A stretch of DNA of 64,000 bases from Veillonellaceae bacterium (GCA_012798135.1 JAAZNU010000039.1:62001-126000), one strand, 5' to 3'; counted from the stretch's first letter, positions 1 to 8,692 are shown. Notes: generated by a model not told the origin, from the sequence alone. Made by a program: numbers and translations.

Positions 1-1277
1 GCAAAAACTCGCCTTGCCGTAATGGCTGCCCGGTTGGAATCGATATTCCCGCATTTATAAATAAAGTAAAAGAGGGCGATTTCGTCGCCGCCAACCGGAT
101 CATCCGTCAATATAACAACCTGCCGGCGGTCTGCGGCCGCGTTTGTCCGCAGGAAAACCAATGTGAAAAGCTCTGCATTCGCGGCATCAAGGGCGAACCG
201 GTCGGCATTGGCCGCCTGGAACGATTTGTCGCCGACTTCTCCTTGGGCGGAACCTGTCCGTTGCCTGATCTGCCGCCCACCGAAAAAATCGGCAAAGTCG
301 CGGTCATCGGCGGTGGTCCGGCCAGCCTGACGGCTGCCGGCGATCTGGTTCGGCTCGGCTATCAGGTGACCCTGTTCGAGGCCCTGCATACTCCCGGCGG
401 CGTCTTGATGTACGGCATTCCCGAATTCCGTCTGCCCAAGGACATTGTGAAGTGCGAAATCGAAACCCTGAAATACCTGGGAGTGGAAATCGTGGTCAAC
501 GCCGTGATCGGCAAAACCTTCACGGTGGATGAACTACTGAACGAAGAAAAGTATGATGCTGTCTTCATCGGCACCGGCGCCGGCCTGCCACATTTCATGA
601 AGATGCCGGGTGAAAATTTGAATGGGGTTTACTCCGCCAATGAATTTTTGACCCGCGTAAATCTAATGAAAGCTTATAAGTTCCCGGAAACTGCGACTCC
701 CGTACGGGTTGGCCGCAATGTCGCCGTCGTCGGCGGCGGCAATGTTGCCATGGACTCAGCCCGCACCGCCCTGCGACTGGGCGCGGAAAACGTCTATATC
801 GTGTACCGTCGCTCCAAGGACGAAATGCCGGCCAGGGCCGAGGAAGTGGAACATGCGCACGAAGAGGGCGTCGACTTCCAACTGTTGACCAATCCGGTTC
901 AGGTGATTGGCGACGAGGCCGGCTGGGTCAAAGGATTGGAGTGTGTCCGCATGGAATTGGGTGAACCGGATGCTTCGGGCCGGCGCCGTCCGGTCGAAAA
1001 ATCGGGTTCCAACTTCGTTTTGGATGTCGACACCGTGGTCATCGCGATCGGCCAGGGTCCGAACCCGCTGGTCCAGAACACTACGCCCGGCATGCAAACC
1101 AACAAACACGGCAATATCGTTGCGGATGACGACGGCCGGACCACCAAGGAAGGGGTTTTTGCCGGCGGCGATATCGTGACCGGTGCTGCCACCGTCATTC
1201 TGGCCATGGGCGCCGGAAAAAAAGCGGCCGCCTCCATTCACGAATATGTGCAGAAAAAGAAACAGTCCGCCCAATAA
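1..1277 (+). CDS. gltA: NAD(P)H-dependent glutamate synthase small-subunit-type flavoprotein (GltA/NfnB family), 5' end outside window
   Basis: The reading frame is open from position 3, so the gene starts upstream of the window; 424 residues are visible. The N-terminal part carries the two cysteine clusters of the GltD iron-sulfur domain (CRNGCPVGIDIP and CGRVCPQENQCEKLC). It is followed by an FAD-binding Rossmann motif near the start of the flavoprotein domain and an NAD(P)H motif (VVGGGNVAMDSA). Family members move electrons between NAD(P)H, FAD and Fe-S clusters, either as glutamate synthase or as the large subunit of electron-bifurcating NfnAB; the missing upstream gene would decide which. 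The FAD motif reads GGGPAS, so the last glycine of GxGxxG is serine. Internal TTG or ATG codons should not be taken as the start. A terminator follows 30 bp after the stop. Confidence 0.9.
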   Translation, partial: KNSPCRNGCPVGIDIPAFINKVKEGDFVAANRIIRQYNNLPAVCGRVCPQENQCEKLCIRGIKGEPVGIGRLERFVADFSLGGTCPLPDLPPTEKIGKVAVIGGGPASLTAAGDLVRLGYQVTLFEALHTPGGVLMYGIPEFRLPKDIVKCEIETLKYLGVEIVVNAVIGKTFTVDELLNEEKYDAVFIGTGAGLPHFMKMPGENLNGVYSANEFLTRVNLMKAYKFPETATPVRVGRNVAVVGGGNVAMDSARTALRLGAENVYIVYRRSKDEMPARAEEVEHAHEEGVDFQLLTNPVQVIGDEAGWVKGLECVRMELGEPDASGRRRPVEKSGSNFVLDVDTVVIAIGQGPNPLVQNTTPGMQTNKHGNIVADDDGRTTKEGVFAGGDIVTGAATVILAMGAGKKAAASIHEYVQKKKQSAQ

Positions 1278-1306
1278 TTAACAATTAACCCGATATCCAG
1301 CGTCGA

Positions 1307-1346
1307 CTATCCTGACGTCCTTGCAGGGATGCCAGGATAGTTTTTT
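1307..1346 (+). terminator. Intrinsic terminator after the glutamate-synthase-type gene
   Basis: An 8-bp stem (CTATCCTG at 1307-1314 with CAGGATAG at 1333-1340) is followed directly by TTTTTT. It closes the upstream transcription unit. Confidence 0.85.
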
Positions 1347-1379
1347 GTGCAGATTTTGTTTGGCAACAGCAAAAGCCAA

Positions 1380-1410
1380 GAAAAATCCGTTTGCAAAACA
1401 AGGATTTTTC
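1380..1410. repeat. Short inverted repeat upstream of the aminotransferase gene
   Basis: GAAAAATCC (1380-1388) and GGATTTTTC (1402-1410) form a 9-bp inverted repeat with a 13-nt centre. It could be a second hairpin behind the terminator or an operator for the next gene. The sequence alone does not decide. Confidence 0.4.
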
Positions 1411-1478
1411 CTCCGCATCGAGAAAATATAAAGAAAGTAATCCATTACCGCAGGCATGGACAGATAGGAGAGAATGTG

Positions 1479-2645
1479 ATGTTTCAACAGGCTGATCGCC
1501 TCAAGGGGCTTTCCTCCGCAATATTCACCCAGGTTGACACAATGCGGAGACAAGCCATCGCCGAAGGAAAGGACGTCATAACCCTCAGTCTTGGCAGTCC
1601 CGATCTCGCCCCGGCGCCACACATTGTGGCCGCGATGAAAGCCGCCATGGACAACGATGCAAGCTATGGTTACACCTTGTCCAAAGGTACACCGGAATTT
1701 GTGCAGGCGGTGGCCAACTGGTACCAACGCAAATTTACCGTCACTCTGGATCCGACAACCGAAATTCATTCGCTCATGGGTTCGCAGGACGGCTTGGCCC
1801 ATATTGGCTTGTGTCTGGTCAATCCTGGAGATGTCGTTCTGGTTCCGGATCCGGGCTATCCGATTTTCTTTGCCGGGCCGCTGGTTGCCGGCGCTGAAAT
1901 CGTCACGATGCCATTAAAACCTGAGAATGCTTATCTGCCGGATTTGGATGCAATCGATCCCTCAATTCTGCGTCGGACCAAGATCATGATCCTGAACTAT
2001 CCCAACAATCCGTTGGCGGCAACGGCTCCCCGGGAGTTTTTCGCCAAGGTGGTGGCTCTAGCCAAGCAATACGATTTTTTGGTGATTCATGATTTTGCCT
2101 ATAGCGAGCTGGTATTTGACGGGTATCGCCCTGATAGTTTTCTGTCGATTCCCGGCGCCAAAGATGTGGCCATTGAGTTCCATTCCTTGTCAAAAACCTA
2201 CAGCATGGCTGGCTGCCGGGTTGCTTTCGTCGTCGGCAACGCCGAAGTCATTGCAATGCTCGGCCGCCTGAAGTCCAACTTCGATTACGGAATCTTCTAT
2301 GCCATCCAACAAGGCGCCATCGCCGCTTTGAACGGACCGGACGATTGCATCCGCGAAACCGCGCTACGCTATCAACGCCGCCGCGACGTGCTGGTGGATG
2401 GTTTTGCCCGGTTTGGCTGGAAAGTCGACCGCCCCAAGGCTTCCATGTATATCTGGGCGCCAGTGCCGACCCGACAGAATTCCTTTGACTTTGCCGTGGA
2501 TTTGTTGAAAAACACCGGAGTGGCGGTAGTACCCGGTATCGGCTTTGGTGACTGCGGCGAAGGCTATGTCCGAATCGCCCTGGTGCAGTCCGAACAGCGA
2601 CTCGCCGAATTCGTCGATCGGGCGGAGAAATGGCTGGCCAAATAA
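1479..2645 (+). CDS. PLP-dependent class I/II aminotransferase, LL-diaminopimelate aminotransferase-like
   Basis: The product is 388 aa of fold-type I aminotransferase. The PLP lysine lies in SLSKTYSMAG, and the NYPNNP motif and the DPGYPIFFAG segment are typical of the DapL/AlaA group. I chose ATG 1479 because GGAGAG lies just upstream and the protein then begins at the usual family position; a longer frame back to 1347 runs through a non-coding-looking leader. As DapL it would convert tetrahydrodipicolinate to LL-diaminopimelate, which would suit the dapB-asd-lysC-dapA operon at 43.5-47.5 kb. Alanine or another amino acid could equally be the substrate. It is transcribed alone or with the ASCH gene that follows. 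Confidence 0.8.
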   Translation: MFQQADRLKGLSSAIFTQVDTMRRQAIAEGKDVITLSLGSPDLAPAPHIVAAMKAAMDNDASYGYTLSKGTPEFVQAVANWYQRKFTVTLDPTTEIHSLMGSQDGLAHIGLCLVNPGDVVLVPDPGYPIFFAGPLVAGAEIVTMPLKPENAYLPDLDAIDPSILRRTKIMILNYPNNPLAATAPREFFAKVVALAKQYDFLVIHDFAYSELVFDGYRPDSFLSIPGAKDVAIEFHSLSKTYSMAGCRVAFVVGNAEVIAMLGRLKSNFDYGIFYAIQQGAIAALNGPDDCIRETALRYQRRRDVLVDGFARFGWKVDRPKASMYIWAPVPTRQNSFDFAVDLLKNTGVAVVPGIGFGDCGEGYVRIALVQSEQRLAEFVDRAEKWLAK

Positions 2646-2682
2646 TGAATCGTGCCAAATCTGAAGCAGGGAGGGTTTTAGT

Positions 2683-3030
2683 TTGCGCGCTTTAAATTTT
2701 TATTCATCCACCTATCACAACCAATTGATTTGTCGGCGCAAAACGTGTACCATTCGTATGGGAGACAAGACAGACAAATATGCCGAGGGGGATATTGTCT
2801 GGGTGACTGTCGGAAAGAAATTCGCGCAAAAAAAACGAATCTACACGGCGATGATCGATCGGGTGCTGGTAAAAACCATCTCGGAACTCACGCAGGACGA
2901 CTTGAAGGGCGAAAATCCCGACATCGATAACGTACGGGACGTGATTGCGTTTTTGGAAGGGATCTATAATAAAAAGATCCTGGAATCCGACACCGTATCC
3001 GTAGTATATTTTTCCGAAATCATTGAGTGA
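2683..3030 (+). CDS. Small ASCH/PUA-like domain protein
   Basis: The product is 115 aa and starts at TTG 2683 behind a good ribosome binding site (GGGAGGG, 2669-2674). The N-terminal RRKTCTIRMGDK segment matches the lysine/threonine/arginine signature of ASCH domains, a PUA-like beta-barrel family thought to bind RNA or modified nucleosides. One characterised branch (E. coli YqfB) is an N4-acetylcytidine amidohydrolase. There are no membrane segments. The gene's 3' end lies just upstream of pduL on the same strand, so it is probably cotranscribed, but a functional link to acyl-phosphate metabolism is not evident. The family call is from the motif and size only. Confidence 0.6.
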   Translation: MRALNFYSSTYHNQLICRRKTCTIRMGDKTDKYAEGDIVWVTVGKKFAQKKRIYTAMIDRVLVKTISELTQDDLKGENPDIDNVRDVIAFLEGIYNKKILESDTVSVVYFSEIIE

Positions 3031-3061
3031 TTGCCAAAAGAAAAATGGAGGGATCAACAAC

Positions 3062-3649
3062 GTGACTGAAGCCAAAATCACAGAAGCCTGTATTCCCGTC
3101 GGCGTATCCGGACGGCACGTCCATCTGAGCCGCGCCCATTTGGACGCTCTGTTCGGGTCTGGCTACGAACTCACCAAAAAGAAGGACCTGTCGCAACCCG
3201 GCCAATTCGCTTCGGAAGAAACAGTGGATATCATGACCACTAAGGGCGCTTTCACCCGGGTTCGGATTTTAGGTCCCGTACGTAAGGATACTCAGATCGA
3301 ACTGGCCTTGACGGATTCCGTCAAGTTGGGAATCACTCCGCCGATTCGTGATTCAGGCAATATCGAAGGTTCGCCGGGAGTAGTGCTGGTGGGACCGAAC
3401 GGAACGATTACCCTCGACAAAGGCGCTATCGTAGCTCTGCGCCACATCCATATGACGCCGGCCGATGCCGAACGTTTCGGCGTGAAAGACAAAGATATCG
3501 TGCAGGTTGAATGCCTAGGCGAACGCGGCATGATCATGGGACAAGTTTTGATTCGCGTCAATGATCAGTACGCGCTGGAAATGCATGTCGACACCGACGA
3601 GGGTAATGCCGCCTGCCTGAAAACAGGGGATATGATTCGAATCGTCTAA
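3062..3649 (+). CDS. pduL: PduL-type phosphate acyltransferase (phosphotransacylase)
   Basis: The product is 195 aa with the PduL tandem domain. The metal-binding histidines are visible in GRHVHLS near the N-terminus and in HIHMTP about 100 residues later. PduL interconverts acyl-CoA and acyl-phosphate, typically propionyl-CoA or acetyl-CoA. GTG 3062 was chosen because TGGAGGGA lies 9 nt upstream; an in-frame TTG at 3023 has no such site. The N-terminus is short and lacks the amphipathic helix that targets PduL to microcompartments, and no shell genes are present, so this is probably a cytosolic enzyme replacing Pta. Together with the ferredoxin oxidoreductase downstream it could support ATP formation from 2-oxoacids through acyl-phosphate. 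Confidence 0.9.
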   Translation: MTEAKITEACIPVGVSGRHVHLSRAHLDALFGSGYELTKKKDLSQPGQFASEETVDIMTTKGAFTRVRILGPVRKDTQIELALTDSVKLGITPPIRDSGNIEGSPGVVLVGPNGTITLDKGAIVALRHIHMTPADAERFGVKDKDIVQVECLGERGMIMGQVLIRVNDQYALEMHVDTDEGNAACLKTGDMIRIV

Positions 3650-3655
3650 GGGGAA

Positions 3656-3717
3656 AATAATCTTCGACTTTTTTGCAAAATCCTGCAGGATTTTGCAAAA
3701 GATGATCGAAGATTATT
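3656..3717. repeat. 62-bp near-perfect palindrome between pduL and iclR
   Basis: Outer arms of 12 bp (AATAATCTTCGA, 3656-3667, and TCGAAGATTATT, 3706-3717) enclose a perfect 30-bp palindrome at 3671-3700. That palindrome is itself built from three smaller palindromes (TTTTGCAAAA, TCCTGCAGGA, TTTTGCAAAA). Only a few bases next to the centre fail to pair. A transcript from either strand would form a very long hairpin. There is no clear downstream T-run, so it is not a textbook terminator. Confidence 0.9.
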
Positions 3718-3732
3718 TATGTCAAAAACACG

Positions 3733-3743
3733 GAACAGTGTTC
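3733..3743. promoter_or_regulatory. Candidate operator (GAACA-N-TGTTC) upstream of the IclR gene
   Basis: A short inverted repeat, GAACAGTGTTC, lies 35 bp before the iclR start and next to a TATAAA at 3746-3751. It might be an autoregulatory IclR site. The half-site spacing is 3, so it is not a LexA box, which needs 4. Confidence 0.3.
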
Positions 3744-3777
3744 AGTATAAATGAACGCAAGGAGACGTTTACAACAA

Positions 3778-4584
3778 ATGATCCATTCCCAACCGCAAGG
3801 TGAACCTATTCGCAATCATAACGTCAAAAAGGACTTTGCCTATACGGTGGCATCCGTCGACCGGGCAATCGAGCTATTGTTGTTGCTGGAATCATCCGCC
3901 CGCGATCTTGGGGTGACGGAGCTCAGCAAATTATTGGGTGTGCAAAAAAGCACCATTCACAATCTTCTTCAGACCTTGCTGGCCCGAGATTTTGTTCGAC
4001 AGACGGATTCCGGAAAATTTACGCTGGGCTTTCGTTTGATGCGTCTGGGAGCCTCGGCCGCCGAACGCCTGGATCTTCGCCGGATTGCCGGCCCAGTGCT
4101 CCGAGAACTGGCGGAAGTGACCAATGAGTATGTACTGTTGGCTGTATTGAACCGTCAGGAAGTCACCATAATCGACAGCGTGGCCCCGCAACGTTCGACC
4201 TTCATCGTGCCGCGGATTGATTTTGCCCACACCTTCCATTGCACGGCCCTCGGCAAAATATTCCTGGCCTTTGGCAGCGAGCAGATTCGTCAGGTCATCC
4301 TTGCCCAACCTTTAACTTGTTACACGGCATTCACCCTGCACACGCCGACGGACATCGCCGCTGAGATTGAACGAATCCGTAGCCAAGGGTTCGCGGTATC
4401 CTGCAATGAAACCATCGAAGGGGTGACCTGCATTGGCGCTCCCATTTTCAATGCGCACGGAGCCTTGGCGGCTGCCGTGTCGATTTCGAGCGCCACCGCC
4501 CGCCTGGCCGACGACAAACATGAAGAAATGGCCAACATCCTGAAAAGCAAAGCTGCGGCCATTTCTCGCATGATTGGCTACTGA
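3778..4584 (+). CDS. IclR-family transcriptional regulator
   Basis: The product is 268 aa. An N-terminal winged helix-turn-helix (about residues 22-75, with a recognition segment around LGVQKSTIHNLLQ) is followed by the IclR effector-binding domain, which carries the family pattern FHCTALGKIFLAF and a C-terminal AAVSIS segment. ATG 3778 is preferred because AAGGAGAC precedes it; ATG 3751 lacks a ribosome binding site. IclR proteins usually sense a small carboxylic or aromatic acid and control an adjacent catabolic operon. The kor operon starts 60 bp downstream in the same direction, so control of 2-oxoacid oxidation is the natural guess, but the ligand cannot be read from sequence. Confidence 0.88.
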   Translation: MIHSQPQGEPIRNHNVKKDFAYTVASVDRAIELLLLLESSARDLGVTELSKLLGVQKSTIHNLLQTLLARDFVRQTDSGKFTLGFRLMRLGASAAERLDLRRIAGPVLRELAEVTNEYVLLAVLNRQEVTIIDSVAPQRSTFIVPRIDFAHTFHCTALGKIFLAFGSEQIRQVILAQPLTCYTAFTLHTPTDIAAEIERIRSQGFAVSCNETIEGVTCIGAPIFNAHGALAAAVSISSATARLADDKHEEMANILKSKAAAISRMIGY

Positions 4585-4644
4585 AACTGCAAATCCAGTG
4601 CAGTTACAGCATATCCCACTACAAGGGAAAAGGAGGCGAAAAGT

Positions 4645-4848
4645 ATGCCAAAACCGGTATTCAACGAGGAACGATGCAAAGGGTGCGGGCTCTGCACAGT
4701 CGTCTGCCCCAAAAAAATCATCGTTCTGGCGGATCATTTCAACAGCAAAGGATACCACCCCTCGACCTGCATTGACGAATCCCAATGTATCGGCTGCGCG
4801 ATGTGCGCCCGGACTTGTCCGGACGTGGTAATCGAAATCTGGAAGTAA
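4645..4848 (+). CDS. korD: 2-oxoacid:ferredoxin oxidoreductase, delta (ferredoxin) subunit
   Basis: The product is a 67-aa 2[4Fe-4S] ferredoxin-like polypeptide. Cysteines 11, 14, 17 and 21 form one cluster motif, and 48, 51, 54 and 58 the second. It would pass electrons from the catalytic subunits to soluble ferredoxin. AAAGGAGG lies upstream of ATG 4645. It is the first gene of a tight four-gene operon in the order delta-alpha-beta-gamma, usual for 2-oxoglutarate or branched-chain (Vor) oxidoreductases. Confidence 0.92.
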   Translation: MPKPVFNEERCKGCGLCTVVCPKKIIVLADHFNSKGYHPSTCIDESQCIGCAMCARTCPDVVIEIWK

Positions 4849-4860
4849 GGAGTGAGTTTC

Positions 4861-5928
4861 TTGGCGGAAAAAATTCTGATGAAGGGAAACGAAGCCATCG
4901 GCGAAGCCGCTGTAGTAGCTGGCTGTCGTCATTACTTCGGTTACCCGATTACACCCCAGAGCGAATTGATCGAATACATGGCCAAGCGCCTGCCGCAGGT
5001 AGACGGAGTGTTTCTCCAGGCGGAAAGCGAACTTTCGGCCATCAATATGGTTTATGGCGCCGCTGCCGCCGGCTGTCGTGTGATGACTTCATCCTCCAGT
5101 CCCGGCATTAGCCTGAAACAAGAAGGAATTTCCTATATCGCCGGTTCCCAGCTTCCCTGCGTCATTGTTAACATGCAACGTGGCGGCCCGGGCCTGGGCA
5201 GTATTCAACCGGGTCAGGCCGATTATTTCCAGGCCACCAAAGGCGGCGGACACGGCGATTATCACAATATTGTCTTGGCGCCCAATTCAGTGCAGGAGAT
5301 GGCCGACATCACCGCCGAAGCTTTCGATTTGGCGGATAAATGGCGTAATGCTGTAATGATTCTCGGCGACGGCGCCCTCGGTCAAATGATGGAGCCAGTC
5401 GAATTCAAGGAAAAGAACGCGGCCGCAGTGGAAAAAACCTGGGCGGCGACTGGCCTGCGCGGCCGGAAAACCCACAATGTGATCAATTCCCTGTATCTGC
5501 AACCGGACCTGTGCGAAAAGCACAACCACGTATTGCAAGACAAATACACCCAGATTCAGGCTGAGGAGACACGGTGGGAATGCTTGCAGACGGAAGACGC
5601 CGACATCATTGTTGTCGCCTATGGTATCACTTCCCGCATTGCCCAGACCGCAATCGGCAAAGCCCGGGCAGCCGGCGTGAAAGTAGGCCTGTTCCGTCCG
5701 ATTACTCTTTGGCCCTTCCCGAGCAAACCGTTGGCAGCTCTTTGTCCAACCGCTAAAGCTTTTGCCGTATTTGAAATGAGCGCCGGCCAGATGGTGGAGG
5801 ATGTGCGCCTGGCAGTCAACGGAGCCCGGCCAGTGTTCTTCCACGGACGCACCGGCGGAATGCTGCCGACACCCAAGGAATTGTTCGACCAAATCATGAG
5901 CGTTTCGCGCGGCGAAGGAGGAAAATAA
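4861..5928 (+). CDS. korA: 2-oxoacid:ferredoxin oxidoreductase, alpha subunit (KorA/VorB type)
   Basis: The product is 355 aa with the pyrimidine-binding domain of the pyruvate/2-oxoacid:ferredoxin oxidoreductase superfamily. The [15 protein letters not shown] start and GYPITPQSE motif are characteristic of KorA/VorB alpha chains. It binds the TPP pyrimidine ring and the 2-oxoacid together with the beta subunit. AAGGAG at 4847-4852 places the start at TTG 4861; an in-frame GTG at 4852 would overlap that site. The substrate could be 2-oxoglutarate, 2-oxoisovalerate or a related acid, and sequence by eye does not settle it. The reaction yields acyl-CoA, CO2 and reduced ferredoxin. Confidence 0.88.
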   Translation: MAEKILMKGNEAIGEAAVVAGCRHYFGYPITPQSELIEYMAKRLPQVDGVFLQAESELSAINMVYGAAAAGCRVMTSSSSPGISLKQEGISYIAGSQLPCVIVNMQRGGPGLGSIQPGQADYFQATKGGGHGDYHNIVLAPNSVQEMADITAEAFDLADKWRNAVMILGDGALGQMMEPVEFKEKNAAAVEKTWAATGLRGRKTHNVINSLYLQPDLCEKHNHVLQDKYTQIQAEETRWECLQTEDADIIVVAYGITSRIAQTAIGKARAAGVKVGLFRPITLWPFPSKPLAALCPTAKAFAVFEMSAGQMVEDVRLAVNGARPVFFHGRTGGMLPTPKELFDQIMSVSRGEGGK

Positions 5929-5929
5929 C

Positions 5930-6682
5930 ATGGCGGAAAGAATATTCGGCCGTCCTGAGTCGTTGGCGGAAGTGCAAACCCATTATTGTCCCGGCTGTCA
6001 TCATGGCATCATTCATCGCCTCGTTGCCGAAGCCATCGATGAACTCAAGGTAATGGACAAAACAGTGGGGGTCGCTTCGGTCGGTTGCTCGGCCTTGGCC
6101 TACGACTATTTCAATGTAGATATGGTGGCGGCAGCCCATGGCCGGGCGCCTGCCGTCGCTACCGGTATCAAACGGGTCCATCCCGATGGCGTGGTCTTCA
6201 CTTACCAAGGCGACGGCGACCTTGCCGCCATCGGCACGGCGGAAATCGTTCACGCTGCCGCCCGGGGCGAGCGCATCACCACGATCTTTGTAAACAACGC
6301 CATCTATGGCATGACCGGCGGCCAAATGGCCCCGACCAGCCTGGTCAATCAAGTTACGACCACCTCACCCTACGGACGCAAACTGGAATCGGCCGGCATG
6401 CCGATTCGGATGACCGAAATGCTGGCCACGTTGGACGGCGCCAAATTCCTGGCGCGGGTGGCGGTGAACACTCCGGCGAATATGGCGAAAGCCAAAGCCG
6501 CTATCAAAAAGGCATTTGAAATCCAGATCGCCGGCATTGGTTTTAGTCTGGTCGAAGTTCTGAGCATCTGTCCCACCAACTGGGGTATGAGTCCCGTCGA
6601 AGCCGTAGGCTGGATGGAAAAGAACATGATGCCGTATTATCCTCTGGGAACTTATCGCTCCGGCGAGGAGGTGGCAAAATGA
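5930..6682 (+). CDS. korB: 2-oxoacid:ferredoxin oxidoreductase, beta subunit (TPP-binding)
   Basis: The product is 250 aa. The TPP/Mg motif runs from GDGDLAAIG (residues 94-102) to [11 protein letters not shown] (122-132), and a CPGC pair (20, 23) lies near the N-terminus. This is the thiamine diphosphate subunit that decarboxylates the 2-oxoacid. ATG 5930 follows GGAGG and starts 1 bp after the alpha-subunit stop. The 3' end overlaps the gamma subunit by 4 bp (ATGA), consistent with coupled translation and equal stoichiometry. Confidence 0.92.
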   Translation: MAERIFGRPESLAEVQTHYCPGCHHGIIHRLVAEAIDELKVMDKTVGVASVGCSALAYDYFNVDMVAAAHGRAPAVATGIKRVHPDGVVFTYQGDGDLAAIGTAEIVHAAARGERITTIFVNNAIYGMTGGQMAPTSLVNQVTTTSPYGRKLESAGMPIRMTEMLATLDGAKFLARVAVNTPANMAKAKAAIKKAFEIQIAGIGFSLVEVLSICPTNWGMSPVEAVGWMEKNMMPYYPLGTYRSGEEVAK

Positions 6683-7221
6683 ACAAAGAGATGATTTTTG
6701 CCGGCTTTGGCGGCCAGGGCGTGATGCTGATGGGGCAGATCCTGGCATACGCCGGAATGCTGGAAGGGCAACAAGTTTCCTGGTTTCCGGCCTACGGGCC
6801 GGAGATGCGGGGCGGAACCGCCAATTGCTCGGTTATCATCGGTGACGAGCCCGTTGGCACGCCAATTGTAACTGATCCCAGCGTGGTTGTCGCCATGAAT
6901 TTGCCATCGCTGGACAAATTTGAATCAGCGTTGCCCGCCGGTGGAACGTTGCTGATCAACAGTTCCCTGATCGATCGCAAACCGCATCGCACCGACATCA
7001 AAACTTATTTCATTCCCTGCAACGACATCGCGCAGGAGCTCGGAAATCTAAAAGTGGCGAACATGGTCATGGTGGGAGCGATCATCGCCGCCAGTGGCGT
7101 CGTGGACATCGATTCGGTCATCTCCGTGTTGGCCAAAAAGATCTTCAAAAACAAACCCAAAGTTATGCCGATCAATGAACAGGCAATCCGGCGCGGTCTG
7201 GAATGCATCAACGGCAAATAA
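6679..7221 (+). CDS. korC: 2-oxoacid:ferredoxin oxidoreductase, gamma subunit
   Basis: The product is 180 aa with the [13 protein letters not shown] opening and [13 protein letters not shown] segment typical of gamma subunits of the POR/KOR superfamily. The domain is structural and probably contributes to CoA binding. It overlaps korB by 4 bp and is the last gene of the operon; a strong terminator follows 37 bp downstream. Confidence 0.92.
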   Translation: MNKEMIFAGFGGQGVMLMGQILAYAGMLEGQQVSWFPAYGPEMRGGTANCSVIIGDEPVGTPIVTDPSVVVAMNLPSLDKFESALPAGGTLLINSSLIDRKPHRTDIKTYFIPCNDIAQELGNLKVANMVMVGAIIAASGVVDIDSVISVLAKKIFKNKPKVMPINEQAIRRGLECINGK

Positions 7222-7257
7222 TATGCTCTGACCAATCAGAGTATGCTCTGTAACCCG

Positions 7258-7290
7258 AAAAAGACTGAGCGTTTGTCTCAGTCTTTTTCC
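7258..7290 (+). terminator. Intrinsic terminator of the kor operon
   Basis: AAAAAGACTGAG (7258-7269) pairs with CTCAGTCTTTTT (7277-7288) and is followed by more T residues. A weaker hairpin (TATGCTCTG/CAGAGTATG, about 7223-7245) precedes it. The remaining bases up to 7438 show no gene I would support. Confidence 0.9.
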
Positions 7291-7438
7291 TTTTTGCAGG
7301 AATTTTGCAGTGAGTTGCGAATAATTATGAAATATATGAACAAATCCAAGCCTTTTCCAATCGCGCATTCCGTAAACCGGTACATCCGTAGTATCGGGCA
7401 TAGGCTATTGATGTCTGAACACAAGGGGGACCGCTTAA

Positions 7439-8527
7439 TTGTTCAACTGGATGAAAAATCCCATGGCGGGCGCCGGTAGCCTGCAGGAATATGAAATAGC
7501 GATGGACCGGCTAATTGGCAATTTGATTCTCATGTTTGCCGCTTTGCTGACATTATTGGAACTCTTACGGGAATCCAGCTTTCTTCAAGGGTTATTCGTC
7601 GCGCGATACGCCATCGCCACCGGCATTGCGACCCTGCTCGTCAGAAACATGGCTCTCCCGCTGATGCATCGCGGTGTTATCCTGTTAACGATACCAACTA
7701 TCCTGGCGGCAGTTTCCGCTGTCACGGATCCTTTTTTCGTATTTGTCCATCATATTTTTTTCATTTTGATCATTGCCGCCTCCCTATACTTTCACGCACA
7801 AATGCTGTTGGCGTTTGGGGTCATTCTGAATGTTATTTTACTGGCTCTATATTTTTTCCAGCCAACCGGGTTATTCGGGAGTTCCGAAAACCCCGGCGAT
7901 ATTTTTTTTGTTTTCGCTCTGCTCAACGGCGGTATTTTTATCTTGTATCATGTCATGCAATGGGTCCGGCTATTGCTCGTTGAGGTGCTGCGTCACTCGG
8001 AACGATTGAAACTGATGGCCTATACCGATTTTTTAACCGGCGTTTGTAATCGGGCCAGCCTGTTGGAACGGTTGGAAAGCGACATTCAGTGGGCAGAAGC
8101 GAATGGAACATTGCTGGCGGTCGCTGCCGTCGACATCGACAATTTCAAGGAAATTAACGATACCTTCGGCCATACTGTGGGCGACCAGGTGTTGGTCAAA
8201 GTTGCTGAACGAATTCGCAGTTGCACGCGTTCAACAGACACGGTGGCCCGTGTGGGCGGTGATGAATTTTGCTTGCTGTTGACCGGAATCCGCGAACGCA
8301 CCGATGCCATTGCACATATGAAACAAATTATCGAAGGCCTGGCAGCTTTGCACTCTGGCCTAAGCTGCGATCTGCAGATTCAGGTCAGCGTCGGTCTGGC
8401 CTTTTATCCCCAAGACGCCGCCGATCCGCCGAATTTGCTGAACAGGGCCGATAAAGCAATGTACCAGGCGAAACGCAGTGGAAAGAATTGTCTGCGCTTA
8501 TCCGATGAAATTGCTAATTTTGCCTAA
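7439..8527 (+). CDS. Membrane-anchored diguanylate cyclase (GGDEF domain)
   Basis: The product is 362 aa. About six hydrophobic segments fill residues 25-190, followed by a GGDEF domain. The active-site motif is an intact GGDEF at residues 273-277, and the allosteric inhibitory site R264-x-x-D267 lies exactly five residues before it. The enzyme should therefore make cyclic di-GMP and be feedback-inhibited. TTG 7439 is the start, with AAGGGGGA at 7423-7430. The N-terminal sensor does not match a MASE domain I can name. The gene stands alone between two terminators, so it is probably transcribed from its own promoter. Confidence 0.9.
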   Translation: MFNWMKNPMAGAGSLQEYEIAMDRLIGNLILMFAALLTLLELLRESSFLQGLFVARYAIATGIATLLVRNMALPLMHRGVILLTIPTILAAVSAVTDPFFVFVHHIFFILIIAASLYFHAQMLLAFGVILNVILLALYFFQPTGLFGSSENPGDIFFVFALLNGGIFILYHVMQWVRLLLVEVLRHSERLKLMAYTDFLTGVCNRASLLERLESDIQWAEANGTLLAVAAVDIDNFKEINDTFGHTVGDQVLVKVAERIRSCTRSTDTVARVGGDEFCLLLTGIRERTDAIAHMKQIIEGLAALHSGLSCDLQIQVSVGLAFYPQDAADPPNLLNRADKAMYQAKRSGKNCLRLSDEIANFA

Positions 8528-8570
8528 TTTTATTTTGATTTTCATGAGCCGGGACGCCATTCATTCATAC

Positions 8571-8590
8571 TGATCGGACGATCATTTTTT
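8571..8590 (+). terminator. Weak intrinsic terminator after the diguanylate cyclase
   Basis: TGATC (8571-8575) and GATCA (8580-8584) form a short 5-bp stem followed by TTTTTT. The stem is short, so efficiency is doubtful. Confidence 0.45.
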
Positions 8591-8692
8591 CCATCAGAGT
8601 TGCGATAATGCCGGATATTCCGAAACTTGGAGCAGGAAAGCTCGTCAAAGGCGGCGAACGAATTATTAAATGAATAAAGGCAGGGGATCAGG

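Noticed and set aside
3733..3743. GAACAGTGTTC considered as a LexA box for iclR
   Set aside because: Half-sites are separated by 3 rather than 4 bases, unlike the four sites at lexA, yneA and recA.
8608..8673. A 21-codon open frame (MPDIPKLG...) just before the PHP-domain gene
   Set aside because: No ribosome binding site, no recognisable product and chance occurrence is likely at this length.
8528..8692. The gap after the diguanylate cyclase considered as a cyclic di-GMP riboswitch
   Set aside because: The conserved GEMM aptamer blocks are not present; only a short hairpin with a T-run is seen.
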